DNA of 64,000 nt from Verrucomicrobiota bacterium. Its GTDB lineage: Bacteria > Verrucomicrobiota > Verrucomicrobiia > CAIQCK01. The stretch is taken from NCBI GenBank assembly GCA_016235595.1, contig JACRJX010000043.1:62001-126000 (forward strand), given 5' to 3'. Shown piece by piece: positions 51,160-60,094 of this stretch. A program made the translations under genes and the position numbers. Below the pieces are notes generated by a model that made no database searches, was not told where the DNA came from, and saw nothing but the letters and a program-made list of their open reading frames with translations. Within the stretch, counting starts at the first letter, position 1. The number at the start of each line of letters is the position of its first letter.

Positions 51160-52182
51160 ATGAAACAAGCCAGTTTTTCGGTTCTGCTTCTCGTGCTGTT
51201 GTGCGCTGCGCCGACGGCGGCGCTGGCGTTGGAGCGCTACGAGTTTTCCCGGCCACAGATGGGGATGCGATTCCAGATCGTGTTGTATGCGGCGGATGAG
51301 AAGACGGCTGAGGAAGCGGCGAACGCCGCTTTCCGGCGGATCAAGGAAATCAACGCCATCATGAGTGACTACGAGCCGGACAGCGAACTGAGCCGGCTCT
51401 CGCGCACCTCGGGCAGCGGGCAGGCGATGCCGCTGGGCGAACGGCTGTGGTTCGTGCTGTCGCGGGCGCAGGAATTCTCCAGGCGGAGCGATGGCGCGTT
51501 CGACGTGACGGTTGGCCCGTGCGTCTGGTTGTGGCGCAAGGCACGGCGCGAGCACCGGTTGCCCGATCCGGCGACGCTCGCCGAGGCGATGAAGGCCGTC
51601 GGCTACAAGAACGTCCAACTCGATCCAAAGCGCCGCACCGCGAAGCTGCTCGTGCCGAAGATGCGGCTCGACCTCGGCGCCATTGCCAAGGGTTATGCCG
51701 TCAGCGAGGCGGTCACGGTGTTGCGCGAGCGCGGCATCGCCAGCGCGCTGGTGGTTGGCGGCGGGAACATGAGTATGAGCGATCCCCCACCCGGCAAAGC
51801 CGGCTGGCGCATCGCCATTCCGACGCTCAATTCGCCTGATACAACGGAGGAGAAGACGCGCTACGTGTTGCTCTCTCGCATGGCACTGTCAACGTCGGGC
51901 GATTTCTTCCAGTTCCTGGAGATCGGCGGCAAACACTATTCTCACATCGTCAACCCCCACACCGGTATCGGTTTGACCGATCATCGCCAGGTGGTGGTCA
52001 TCGCACCCGACGGAATTACCGCCGACGGCTTGTCCACGTGCGTTGGCGTGTTGGGACCGAAGGCGGGCATGGAAATGATCACGTCAACGCCCGGCGCGGA
52101 AGTGCTTATTACGCAAAAGCCCGGCGACAAGGTCGAAACCTTTGAGTCGCCGGGCTTCGCGAAGTTCTACGAGAAACCGTAG
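51160..52182 (+). CDS. apbE: FAD:protein FMN transferase (ApbE)
   Basis: The 340-residue protein has a signal peptide (residues 1-23, ending ALALE) and the ApbE fold: ERYEFSRPQMGMRFQIVLYA, INAIMSDYEPDSELSRL, DGAFDVTVGPCVWLWR, DLGAIAKGYAVSEAV (flavin-binding lid), ALVVGGGNM and HIVNPHTGIG. It attaches FMN to threonine residues of periplasmic-facing flavoproteins such as RnfG, NqrC or urocanate-reductase-like partners, with Mg2+. None of those partners is encoded nearby, so its target must be elsewhere. It is divergent from the TIM-barrel gene (80 bases between starts) and convergent with the haem-motif lipoprotein gene. Confidence 0.94.
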   Translation: MKQASFSVLLLVLLCAAPTAALALERYEFSRPQMGMRFQIVLYAADEKTAEEAANAAFRRIKEINAIMSDYEPDSELSRLSRTSGSGQAMPLGERLWFVLSRAQEFSRRSDGAFDVTVGPCVWLWRKARREHRLPDPATLAEAMKAVGYKNVQLDPKRRTAKLLVPKMRLDLGAIAKGYAVSEAVTVLRERGIASALVVGGGNMSMSDPPPGKAGWRIAIPTLNSPDTTEEKTRYVLLSRMALSTSGDFFQFLEIGGKHYSHIVNPHTGIGLTDHRQVVVIAPDGITADGLSTCVGVLGPKAGMEMITSTPGAEVLITQKPGDKVETFESPGFAKFYEKP

Positions 52183-52196
52183 CTACCAGCAGGGCT

Positions 52197-53675
52197 CTAG
52201 TCGCCCTTTTCGACGCCGCTGTGCCAGTAGCCGTGCACCACTTCTGGCGCCGGCACGGCGAGCGGACGAACGATGCGGAAACCGACAAACTGCGCGTCGG
52301 TGTGATACCAGATGCTCTTGGGCAACTGCGGATCCTGCACCTTCCACGATGGATCGGAACCGTACCGCGCGGCGGCACGGAGACGATCCGGCTCGTTTTG
52401 CCACGAACCGCCACGGGTGGCGTGCGGATAAGGCTTGGAGGGCTTCACCCACGGATCAGTCTGTGCATCCTTGGTGTAGGGCAATTGCTGGTCGAGCGTC
52501 CACTGCCAGAGCAGGCCGTGCATGTCGAAGAGGCCCCACGGGTTCGCCTTCTTCTGGCCGATCTTCTTGCTGGCGCCGCCGCTGTTCTTGGAGAACCACG
52601 CGTAGTCGCCGAGCTTCGACGCGTCATCGCCGAAGAAATACGCGGTCTTCGTTCCGGCGCGGCAGGCATACTCCCATTCCGCCTCCGTCGGCAGCCGGTA
52701 ATACTGGCCGGTCTTGGCGCTGAGCCACTTGCAATACTGCGACGCCCCATGCTGCGTCATGCTGATCGCCGGGAATCCGTCGCGGCCCATGCCGAAAGTC
52801 ATGTCCACGTAAGGTTGGGAAGGCCGCGCGATGGCGTCGGCCACCTTGTCGGCCTCGGCGTTGGTCTTGTGCGCAGAACGGGTCTTCTTCTCCTCCTCCG
52901 GCAACATGAAGAGTTCGTATTCGTTCCATGTGACCAAATGTTTGCCCATCCAGAACGGGCTGATCTTGACCTGATGCTGCGGTCCTTCTTCCGGTTTGTG
53001 ACCGGCTTCGCCGTCGGGGCTGCCCATTGTGAACTCGCCGGCGGGAATCGGCACCATCGAGAAGGACACGTCCGAGCCGGGAATCACGACACTATATTCC
53101 TTCATCTGTGCCGCGTCCTTCACGTCGAGCTTCGCCACGATGTTCTTGTGGATGGCGGTCGTCGTCTCCAACGCCTTCTCGGCAGCGGGATCGGCCTCCG
53201 CCTTCGCCTTCATCTTGCAGACCACGCCATCGGGCCAGGCAGCGCCTTGTTCGATCCAGAGCTTGATCAGCTCGATCTTATCCTTCGACATGGGGCCGCC
53301 CTTCTTCTTCGGCGGCATCAAACCCTCGTCATCGGCCGGCAATATCGCCGTCGTGTAGAACGTGCTCTTGCCTGGATTGCCGGGGATGACGCAATTGCCA
53401 GCGCCGCTGGGCTTGAGCGCGGCGGCCTTGGTGTCGAGCTGTACGTCGCCGGCCGCGTGGCCTGCGCGATGGCAGACGAGACACTGTTCCTCGATGATCG
53501 GCTGGATGTCCTTGACGAAATCCACCGTTTTGGCGGCGGCTGCGGGTGCGGCGGGAGCCGCCTGCTCGGCCTTCTTGGGTTGCTCCGCTGGCTTGGCTTG
53601 TTCAGCCTGCTGGCCGCAGCCGGCAAAGATGAGCGCCAGGGACAGGGTTCCGATGGAGAGATAAGATGATTTCAT
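52197..53675 (-). CDS. Lipoprotein with c-type haem motif fused to a formylglycine-enzyme-like domain
   Basis: The 492-residue protein has a lipobox (LIFAGC, Cys20), an Ala/Pro/Lys-rich linker, a PSCyt1-type cytochrome domain with CLVCH at 65-69 (VDFVKDIQPIIEEQCLVCHR), and a C-terminal SUMF1/FGE/EgtB-like domain: FTMGSPDGEAGHKPEEGPQH, LVTWNEYELFM, YCKWLSAKTGQYYRLPTEAEWEY, and GLLWQWTLD. The terminal RGGSWQNEPDRLRAAARYGS lacks the two active cysteines of true formylglycine-generating enzyme, so it is probably a binding or PvdO-like domain. ATG 53675 was chosen for the lipobox. The outer-membrane or periplasmic function is unknown, but the fusion is typical of PVC bacteria. Confidence 0.85.
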   Translation of the reverse strand: MKSSYLSIGTLSLALIFAGCGQQAEQAKPAEQPKKAEQAAPAAPAAAAKTVDFVKDIQPIIEEQCLVCHRAGHAAGDVQLDTKAAALKPSGAGNCVIPGNPGKSTFYTTAILPADDEGLMPPKKKGGPMSKDKIELIKLWIEQGAAWPDGVVCKMKAKAEADPAAEKALETTTAIHKNIVAKLDVKDAAQMKEYSVVIPGSDVSFSMVPIPAGEFTMGSPDGEAGHKPEEGPQHQVKISPFWMGKHLVTWNEYELFMLPEEEKKTRSAHKTNAEADKVADAIARPSQPYVDMTFGMGRDGFPAISMTQHGASQYCKWLSAKTGQYYRLPTEAEWEYACRAGTKTAYFFGDDASKLGDYAWFSKNSGGASKKIGQKKANPWGLFDMHGLLWQWTLDQQLPYTKDAQTDPWVKPSKPYPHATRGGSWQNEPDRLRAAARYGSDPSWKVQDPQLPKSIWYHTDAQFVGFRIVRPLAVPAPEVVHGYWHSGVEKGD

Positions 53676-53766
53676 AACATTCAATGTCGACAGTCTAGGG
53701 TCTGGAGCTTCAGTTCGGCTACACAAAAATTGCTCTTGAATTGGGCTGTATTGACCGATCGATTGT

Positions 53767-53814
53767 GAACGAAACGTGAAACGCAACCCTTGCGTCACGT
53801 TTCACGTTCCGTTC
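53767..53814. terminator. Long inverted repeat downstream of the Gfo/Idh gene
   Basis: The core arms 53773-53783 and 53798-53808 (AACGTGAAACG and its complement) are perfect, and pairing extends outwards through GAACG/CGTTC with one mismatch. On the minus strand it lies just beyond the end of the Gfo/Idh/MocA gene and before the lipoprotein gene, the expected place for a terminator, but no T-run follows it. Confidence 0.55.
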
Positions 53815-53841
53815 TGCGATTAATTGGATGCAACTCGGTGT

Positions 53842-55146
53842 TTAGAAAAACTTCGTGGTTCCTGGCACGGCCATCGGGGCGACGGGGAGTTCCTGCTTCC
53901 AGTCGAGCACTTCGGGCACGAGGCGCTCTTCGGAGTTGAGGGCTTTCTCCCAGGTAATCTCCTGACCGGTGTAGGCAGCCATGCGGCCCATGATGGAGGA
54001 CATGGTGCTGGTGGCCATGCGCTCGCCGTCGTTAATCGGCTCGCCCTTGCGGATCGAGGCGAAGAACTCGTCGTGCTCGGTCTGATACATGTCGTTCTTG
54101 TCGCCGCTGTAGGCCCACTTGGTCTCGCCGGTGATTTCTGGCTGGGGGCCTTCGCCGATCGTGCCGACGCCCTTGGTGCCCATGATGTAGTCGGCGACCT
54201 TATTGTAGCTCTTGGGCAACTGGCGGTGGCCGAAAAACGCGCGCACGCCGTTGGGCCAGACGTAGTTGACTTCGATGTGATCGTAAATGTTGCCGCCGGG
54301 ATTGGAGACCTGCCGGCCACCCACGGCGACACACTTCTGCGGCGGCTCGTCCTTCATCGCCCAGAGAATCTTGTCGAGCGTGTGGCAGCCTTGCTCCACG
54401 AGACCGTCGCCGCAGGTCCAGACGAAGTTATACCAGTGGCGCAATTGCCACTCGACGTCGCTCATGCCCGCGGGGCGCACTTCGGAAGCGGACATTGGTT
54501 TCACCGGCCCGGACCAGTAGCAGCCGTAGAGTGCGCGCAGGTCACCGATCGCGCCGCCGAGGATGCGCTTGAAAAACTCGCGCCGCGCGTAATCGTAGCG
54601 CCAGCAAAAGCCGGCGACCACTGCGAGCTTCTTCTGCTTGGCGAGCTTCACCGATTCGAGCACCGACCGCACGCCAGGGGCGTCGGTGGCCATCGGCTTC
54701 TCCAGAAACACGTGCTTGCCCGCCTCGACAGCGGCCTTGAACTGCTGCGGCCGGAATCCCGGCGGGGTCGTCAGCAACACCACATCCACACCGCTCGCGA
54801 TGACCTTCTTATAGGCGTCCAGCCCGATGAACTGCCGTTCGGGCGGACAGTTGATCTGCTCCGGCGCAATCTTCTTCAACTGCTCCAGGCTGTTGGTGAT
54901 CTTCTCCGGGAAAACGTCGGCCATCGCGTAAAGCTCGACATTGCTGTCGGCCTTGAGCGCCTGCTTGGCGGCGCCGGAGCCGCGTCCGCCGCAGCCAATG
55001 AAGCCGATCTTGAGCTTCTCGCTGGTGCCCGCCGCGCGGGCTTCGCTGGAAAGGATGAACGGCGCCGCCATCGCGGTGGTGACAACGGCTGCGCTTGAGG
55101 TCTTCAGAAACTGTCTGCGGTTGGTCGAGTTGACATTGATATCCAT
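53842..55146 (-). CDS. Gfo/Idh/MocA family oxidoreductase (Tat-exported)
   Basis: The 434-residue protein begins with a Tat-type signal (NRRQFLKTSSAAVVTTAMAAP), then a Rossmann NAD-binding domain (KIGFIGCGGRGSGAAKQAL, VDVVLLTTPPGFRP, GKHVFLEKPMATDAPG) and the family's C-terminal alpha/beta domain, which has the lid and sheet segments VAGFCWRYDYARREFF and VEQGCHTLDKILWAM. Its EKP motif provides the lysine used in hydride transfer. Such exported members with tightly bound NADP act like glucose-fructose oxidoreductase. The substrate is unknown. An ATG at 55146 was selected to include the signal peptide. The upstream gene on the strand is the lactate permease, 65 bases away. Confidence 0.92.
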   Translation of the reverse strand: MDINVNSTNRRQFLKTSSAAVVTTAMAAPFILSSEARAAGTSEKLKIGFIGCGGRGSGAAKQALKADSNVELYAMADVFPEKITNSLEQLKKIAPEQINCPPERQFIGLDAYKKVIASGVDVVLLTTPPGFRPQQFKAAVEAGKHVFLEKPMATDAPGVRSVLESVKLAKQKKLAVVAGFCWRYDYARREFFKRILGGAIGDLRALYGCYWSGPVKPMSASEVRPAGMSDVEWQLRHWYNFVWTCGDGLVEQGCHTLDKILWAMKDEPPQKCVAVGGRQVSNPGGNIYDHIEVNYVWPNGVRAFFGHRQLPKSYNKVADYIMGTKGVGTIGEGPQPEITGETKWAYSGDKNDMYQTEHDEFFASIRKGEPINDGERMATSTMSSIMGRMAAYTGQEITWEKALNSEERLVPEVLDWKQELPVAPMAVPGTTKFF

Positions 55147-55210
55147 GTGGTTCCTTGGTTGGTTGCGTCGAGTGATAAATCCTGCGCCTGTCGGAGTCAA
55201 GTCGCGCGTT

Positions 55211-56845
55211 TCATTTCCCGGGAATCACGGGAATCACCCACGGGATGAGATGTGCGAATGCCATCGCAATGAGGCCGATGACTGCCGTCAACAGCAGGCT
55301 GTGCTTGAGGGTCCAGCGGAAGAGCTTGCTCTCGTCCGACTGCGGCATGCCGGTGGCCGCGACGGCGACGGCGATGCTTTGGAGCGAGATCATCTTGCCC
55401 ATGACACCGGCGGCGGAGTTGGTAGCGGCGGTCAATAGTGGATTCAGGCCGAGTTTCTGTGCCGTGACCACCTGCAGGTTGCCGAAGAGCGCGTTGGCTG
55501 AGGTGTCGCTGCCGGTCACAAACACGCCGAGCCAGCCCAGGAACGCGCTGAAGAACGGGAAGAACCAGCCTGTCGCCGCAAACGCCAGTCCCAGCGTCAC
55601 CGTCATGCCGGAATAGTTCATCAGAAACGCGAAGCCGAGCACCGACGCGATGGTTAGCACCGGCAGCGCGAGCTGGCGCAGCGTAGCGGCAAAGACCCGC
55701 GCCATCTGGCGTGGCCGCATTCCGATCGCCAGTCCGCCAAGAATCGCGGCGAACATACAGCCCGTGCCCGCCGCTGCGAGCCAGTCGAATTTGAACACCG
55801 CCGGTGTCGCCGTTATTTCTTTCACCGCCGGCGGCATTCGCATCACGTGGTTGTGGAGAAATGGCACGTCCAATCGCAACGTCACGGTCTCCAGCCGCAC
55901 GCGAATCGGATCGAAGCCCCACAGCAGCACAAAGACCACCAGCAGCAGGTAAGGCATCCACGCCTTCAAGACTGCGCCGGTGCTGTGAGCACGATGCTGT
56001 GCCGGCGTCGCGTCCTCGTGGAAGTAATCATCGGCCGGTTTCCAGAACTGAAGCAGCACCACACACGCGATCACCGCGGCCAGCGACGCAAGGATGTCTG
56101 TCAGGTAAGGGCCGTGGAAATTGGCGACGACAAACTGTGTGCCGGCGAACGCGACGCTGACTGCGGCAATGGCTGGCAGCACGCCGCGCGCTTTGCGCCA
56201 GCCCGCGAACACCACCATCAGATACAACGGAATAATCAGCGACAGGATCGGCGAAATGCGGCCGACGCTCGCGCTCACCTGGTCCAACGGCAGACCGGTC
56301 AGACCCGCCAGTGTGATGATCGGGATGCCGATGGATCCGAACGCCACTGGTGCGGTGTTGGCCAGCAGGCAGAGCGCCGCCGCTTCGAACGCCGACACGC
56401 CGACACCCGCCAGCATTGCGCCCGCGATGGCCACCGGCGCGCCGAAGCCCGCCGCGCCTTCCACGAACGCGCCGAACGCAAACGCGATCAGCAACACGTG
56501 CAGCCGTTTGTCGTCCGTGAGGTGCGCGATGGAGTCCTTGATGACCTCAAACTGCCCGCTTTCCACTGTGAGCCGGTAGAGGAAAATGCCCGCCAGCACG
56601 ATCCAGCAGATCGGGAACAATCCGAACGCCGCGCCGTAAAGCGCCGCCGCAACCGCCACCGTCACCGGCGTGCCGAAGGCGAAGCAGGCGATGACAAAAG
56701 CCGTCGCCAGCGCCACCAGCGCGGATTTCCACGCCGCGAGCCGCCGCACGCCAATGAGGTAGAACAAGAGAAGAATGGGCAGTGCCGCCACCGCCGTCGA
56801 GAGCCACAGGTTGCCGCCAACGGCGGTGTAGTTCTGGTGCCACAT
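55211..56845 (-). CDS. lctP: L-lactate permease
   Basis: The 544-residue protein has twelve to fourteen membrane helices and the landmarks of the LctP/LldP lactate permease family: the start MWHQNYTAVGGNLWLSTAVA, AAFGLFPICWIVLAGIFLY, AFGAFVEGAAGFGAPVAIAG and FVTGSDTSANALFGNLQVVT, followed by the conserved GVMGKMISLQSIAVA. It symports L-lactate or glycolate with protons into the cell. No lactate dehydrogenase (lutABC or lldD) is adjacent; the neighbours are the Gfo/Idh gene downstream and the esterase gene upstream. Length matches the family. Confidence 0.94.
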   Translation of the reverse strand: MWHQNYTAVGGNLWLSTAVAALPILLLFYLIGVRRLAAWKSALVALATAFVIACFAFGTPVTVAVAAALYGAAFGLFPICWIVLAGIFLYRLTVESGQFEVIKDSIAHLTDDKRLHVLLIAFAFGAFVEGAAGFGAPVAIAGAMLAGVGVSAFEAAALCLLANTAPVAFGSIGIPIITLAGLTGLPLDQVSASVGRISPILSLIIPLYLMVVFAGWRKARGVLPAIAAVSVAFAGTQFVVANFHGPYLTDILASLAAVIACVVLLQFWKPADDYFHEDATPAQHRAHSTGAVLKAWMPYLLLVVFVLLWGFDPIRVRLETVTLRLDVPFLHNHVMRMPPAVKEITATPAVFKFDWLAAAGTGCMFAAILGGLAIGMRPRQMARVFAATLRQLALPVLTIASVLGFAFLMNYSGMTVTLGLAFAATGWFFPFFSAFLGWLGVFVTGSDTSANALFGNLQVVTAQKLGLNPLLTAATNSAAGVMGKMISLQSIAVAVAATGMPQSDESKLFRWTLKHSLLLTAVIGLIAMAFAHLIPWVIPVIPGK

Positions 56846-56996
56846 GGTCTTTGCTTATACTTTGCCGTCGGCAGGTTGTTCGATGTTTATTTGACGCGAG
56901 ATTCGTCTCCGCGAAAATTGTCTCACAGGCCAAACAGAATTTGCAGCGCGGCCGGGTCTCTCAGAATGCCTCCAACCTTGCCGCTCCGCTGCCTTG

Positions 56997-57938
56997 TCAC
57001 TGCTTCAGATGTTTGTCGAAGAAGGCCGTGACGGCGGTGCGGATGGCTTGCGGGTCCGGCTCGGCTGGAGGAGCGTCTTTGGCTGCCATCATGTTGTGGC
57101 CGCCGCCTTTGACGCGGAGCAAATGGACAGGCACGCCGGCTTTCCTCAGCGCAATTTCGAGCCGCTCGGACTGGACAAAGGGCACCGTCCTGTCGGCGTC
57201 GCCGTGGACGATGAGGAACGGCGGGTTGCCGGGCTTGACGTAAACGATCGGGCTGCCGTCTCGCCACGTTTCCGGTTTCTTCTTGAAAGGCTTGCCGAAC
57301 AAACCGAGCAGCGCCTTGGAGTCGTTGTCGTCCTTCGCGCCTTGGATGCCCGCGCTGCCTTCGGTCATGTCGGCAGGCCCGCAATAATCCACGACGGCTT
57401 GCACGCGACTGCTGACGCCTTCGTAGCCGCCGCAGCCCTCAAACCTTGCATCGTCCATTGTGCCGAGACACGCCACCAGGTGTCCGCCGGCGCTGGAGCC
57501 CCAGCAACCGATGCGGTTCGGGTCCACGTTGTATTTTGCGGCGTTGGCGCGGAGCCAGCGCACGCCGAGTTTGCAGTCCTCAATCTGCGCGGGCCATTTC
57601 GCTTCGCCGCTGAGGCGGTATTCGATGCTGGCGGTAAAGTAGCCTTGAGTGGCGAGCCACAACGCACCATTGCCCCGATGCGAGCCGCCGGACCAACCGC
57701 CGCCATGGATCCACAGCACCGCTGGCATGGGCTTCGCGGACGGTTTCTCCGGCCGGGCGATCTCAGCGTGCAAGACCCGATCGCCTCCTTTGCCAATCTC
57801 AACATCGTGAATCAACTCGACGCCGGACGGCGTCTGAGACTTCGGCAGACCTTCCGGTTTCGGAGTCCGGGAAGGATCGGCGGCAAAGCAGCATGCGGCG
57901 GATACCAACAACGCGATGGTGAATCGGAACGTTCTCAT
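56997..57938 (-). CDS. Secreted alpha/beta hydrolase (esterase, BD-FAE-like)
   Basis: The 313-residue protein has a signal peptide (MRTFRFTIALLVSAACCFAA) and a serine alpha/beta-hydrolase domain: oxyanion HGGG in LWIHGGGWSGGS, nucleophile elbow GSSAGGHLV, acid in VHGDADRTVP and base His in VKGGGHNMM. The HGGGW/GSSAGG combination is shared with BD-FAE and other carbohydrate esterases that cleave acetyl or feruloyl groups. The start at 57938 gives the complete signal. It lies five bases downstream of the LysE gene in a minus-strand operon with phospholipid genes, though a functional link to lipids is not evident. Confidence 0.87.
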   Translation of the reverse strand: MRTFRFTIALLVSAACCFAADPSRTPKPEGLPKSQTPSGVELIHDVEIGKGGDRVLHAEIARPEKPSAKPMPAVLWIHGGGWSGGSHRGNGALWLATQGYFTASIEYRLSGEAKWPAQIEDCKLGVRWLRANAAKYNVDPNRIGCWGSSAGGHLVACLGTMDDARFEGCGGYEGVSSRVQAVVDYCGPADMTEGSAGIQGAKDDNDSKALLGLFGKPFKKKPETWRDGSPIVYVKPGNPPFLIVHGDADRTVPFVQSERLEIALRKAGVPVHLLRVKGGGHNMMAAKDAPPAEPDPQAIRTAVTAFFDKHLKQ

Positions 57939-57943
57939 CAGCT

Positions 57944-58636
57944 TCAGTGAAAAGGCCGGAACAAATGCGAGAAGGACACCGCATCCACGAGCTTGGCGCC
58001 AAGCATGCAGCCGGCTGCCAGCAGGAAGGCCCCCGACACGCGCGTCAGCAGGCGCAACATTCGTGGCGAGACACGCTGATGCCCGCGCGATGTGGCCCAG
58101 GAGAGCAATAAGAACCACAACGTGCCGCCTCCCATCATGCCGCCGACCATCGCGAGTTGGCTGAGGACAACCGGTCGCACCCAGCCGCGCGCAAACAACA
58201 TTGCTGCCAGCATGCCCCATACGAGCAGAATGCACGGATTGCCGAGCGTCATGCCGAAGCCGAGCCAGTAGCCGCGATGCAGATGCAGCTTTGTCTCCAG
58301 TTCCTGTTCCACGCGCAGGGACGTGCTCTCTCCAAAACGATCCTGCGTCAGGAGATATTTGAGACCCAGCACGGTCATGACCAGAAAACTCACCAGCGCC
58401 ATCACCGTGCTCACGGTTGGCAGCGACAGCACCGATTGAAACCCCGCCAGCGCCAGCCCGCAGTAGATCGCTTCCGCTGTCACTGCGCCCACGCCGATCA
58501 AGAACGGCCGCAGGAACCCGCGCGTCAGCGCCTCACTCATGATCGTGACATTCACCGGCCCCACAGGGATGGACACCAGAAAGCCGCTCACCAAGCCGGC
58601 GAGCATAGGTGTGATGAAGTCGGTGGCAGCGTTCAC
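57944..58636 (-). CDS. LysE family amino-acid/small-molecule exporter
   Basis: The 230-residue protein has six helices of the LysE/RhtB type. The signature is SIPVGPVNVTIMSEALTRG (the G-x-x-x-G-P helix-1 loop of the family), followed by GVGAVTAEAIYCGLALAG and the C-terminal pair of helices. Exporters of this family release amino acids or their analogues in exchange for protons. The ATG overlaps the stop of the PSS gene by four bases and the next gene, the esterase, starts five bases after its end, so all are translated from one mRNA. Confidence 0.88.
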   Translation of the reverse strand: MNAATDFITPMLAGLVSGFLVSIPVGPVNVTIMSEALTRGFLRPFLIGVGAVTAEAIYCGLALAGFQSVLSLPTVSTVMALVSFLVMTVLGLKYLLTQDRFGESTSLRVEQELETKLHLHRGYWLGFGMTLGNPCILLVWGMLAAMLFARGWVRPVVLSQLAMVGGMMGGGTLWFLLLSWATSRGHQRVSPRMLRLLTRVSGAFLLAAGCMLGAKLVDAVSFSHLFRPFH

Positions 58637-59448
58637 GACACGTCGGATTCGTTATCTTCGATTTCGATTTCTTTTCGCAGCCGTTTGGAAATCCACGGCC
58701 GCACCATGCCGTAGATGAGGTAAAACACGAACAACGCCGCCAGCGTCACCTGTGGCCATGTGCAGCCGAGGAACAACACCACCAGCGCTGCTACGAACGT
58801 CGCCAGCGACTTGCGCATCGTCCAGTCCACATGTTTGAAAGTGGGATACTTTACTGTGCTGACCATCATTGCCGACAGCAGAAGCATCAATGCCGGCAAC
58901 GCGTAGCGCCACGGCCCCAGCGGATGTTCCGGCGTGCCGACTGGCGTGATGATGTCCTGCTCTTGCAGCCAGATCATGAACATCGTCACGCTCACGACCA
59001 TTGCCGCCGCCGACGGAATCGGGAAACCGACAAACTCGTTGGACGAGGCGCCACGGATACAGAGGATGTTGAATCGCGCCAACCGCAACGCGCCGCACGC
59101 CAGATACACCGCCGCCACCATCCAGCCCGTGCGGGGAAATTCCTCCAGCACGATCCGATAAACCATGAACGCCGGCGCCACGCCGAAGCTCACCAAATCC
59201 GCCAGCGAATCGAACTCGCGGCCAAACGCCGACTCTTTCCCGCCAAGCCGTGCCACGCGGCCATCGAGAAAATCACACGCGAACGCGCCGAGGATGAGCC
59301 AGAGCGCGTTATGGATATAATGGATGTTGGGCGCGGCCTGGTATTTGAAAATCCACGTCAGCGCGAAAAAACCGCACAACAGATTGCCTGCCGTGAACAG
59401 GTTCGGGAGGAAATAAATCTTCCCGAAATCCGCGCTGTCCGGGTTCAT
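58633..59448 (-). CDS. pssA: CDP-diacylglycerol-serine O-phosphatidyltransferase
   Basis: The 271-residue membrane protein is a CDP-alcohol phosphatidyltransferase with the full D-x2-DG-x2-AR-x8-G-x3-D-x3-D motif in DFLDGRVARLGGK and FGREFDSLADLVSFG. It makes phosphatidylserine from CDP-diacylglycerol and serine at the inner membrane, the step before decarboxylation by the adjacent PSD. It has six to eight helices and a basic/acidic C-terminal tail (SKRLRKEIEIEDNESD). ATG 59448 was used; a TTG at 59478 preceded by AAAGGAGG would add ten residues and overlap the PSD gene by 17 bases, which is quite possible. Confidence 0.93.
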   Translation of the reverse strand: MNPDSADFGKIYFLPNLFTAGNLLCGFFALTWIFKYQAAPNIHYIHNALWLILGAFACDFLDGRVARLGGKESAFGREFDSLADLVSFGVAPAFMVYRIVLEEFPRTGWMVAAVYLACGALRLARFNILCIRGASSNEFVGFPIPSAAAMVVSVTMFMIWLQEQDIITPVGTPEHPLGPWRYALPALMLLLSAMMVSTVKYPTFKHVDWTMRKSLATFVAALVVLFLGCTWPQVTLAALFVFYLIYGMVRPWISKRLRKEIEIEDNESDVS

Positions 59449-59461
59449 GCCCGGTGGCTTG

Positions 59462-60094
59462 TCATTTCCGGTAGCCAAGGATGCTCGATCCTCCTTTCAC
59501 TCGGTCGCCCGGCTTCACCGCAATCTCGCAGCTTGCCGGCACGTAGATCTCTGCGCGCGAACCGTAGCGGATCATGCCGATCCGTTCGCCGCGCCCAACG
59601 CGCGCGCCCGGCTTCGTCCACATGCAAATCCTCCGCGCAATGGTGCCCGCGATGAGCCGAACGGTGACGCGAAACTCGCCGTCCTGCAAGCCGAGAATCT
59701 GGTGCTCGTTCTGAAAGGCCGATTCCGCGCGCAGGGCGTTCAGGAACTTCCCCGGCACATGCTCCGAGAACTTCACCTCGCCACCGATCGGCGCCCGGTT
59801 CACATGCACGTCGAAAACGTTGAGGAAAATCCCCACCCTCTTTGCCTCGCCGCCGAGAAACTTCTCCTCGCGCGCCGTGCAAACATCCACCACCTTCCCA
59901 TCCGCCGGCGAAACGATGGCGCGCGGGTCGGCGGGAACCTGCCGTTCCGGATCGCGGAAGAAGTTGATGTTGAACGCCACCAACAACAATCCCACCATGC
60001 CCGCCACCGGATGCCACCAGGCAAGCGCCGCTGCCACCCCCAATAGAATCAGGTGGAGAAACCAGGACTCGGACCATGTGCGCGCTGAAATCAT
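59462..60094 (-). CDS. psd: Phosphatidylserine decarboxylase (short proenzyme)
   Basis: The 210-residue protein is a short, archaeal-type phosphatidylserine decarboxylase with an N-terminal membrane helix (LHLILLGVAAALAWW) and the catalytic core FFRDPERQVPADPRAIVSPADG, FLNVFDVHVNRAPIGG and the C-terminal GGSSILGY. The self-cleavage site is at the GS of this GGSS motif, giving the pyruvoyl-bearing alpha chain from the serine, instead of the LGST of the long enzymes. It converts phosphatidylserine to phosphatidylethanolamine. It is the first gene of the operon and is followed at once by pssA. Confidence 0.93.
   Translation of the reverse strand: MISARTWSESWFLHLILLGVAAALAWWHPVAGMVGLLLVAFNINFFRDPERQVPADPRAIVSPADGKVVDVCTAREEKFLGGEAKRVGIFLNVFDVHVNRAPIGGEVKFSEHVPGKFLNALRAESAFQNEHQILGLQDGEFRVTVRLIAGTIARRICMWTKPGARVGRGERIGMIRYGSRAEIYVPASCEIAVKPGDRVKGGSSILGYRK

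Noticed and set aside
53767..53814. Possible attachment site or mobile-element end
   Set aside because: It is an inverted repeat at a gene end with no associated integrase, direct repeats or tRNA; a terminator is simpler.
57939..58235. N-terminal extension of the secreted esterase
   Set aside because: It overlaps the LysE gene in another frame and hides the obvious signal peptide that starts at 57938.
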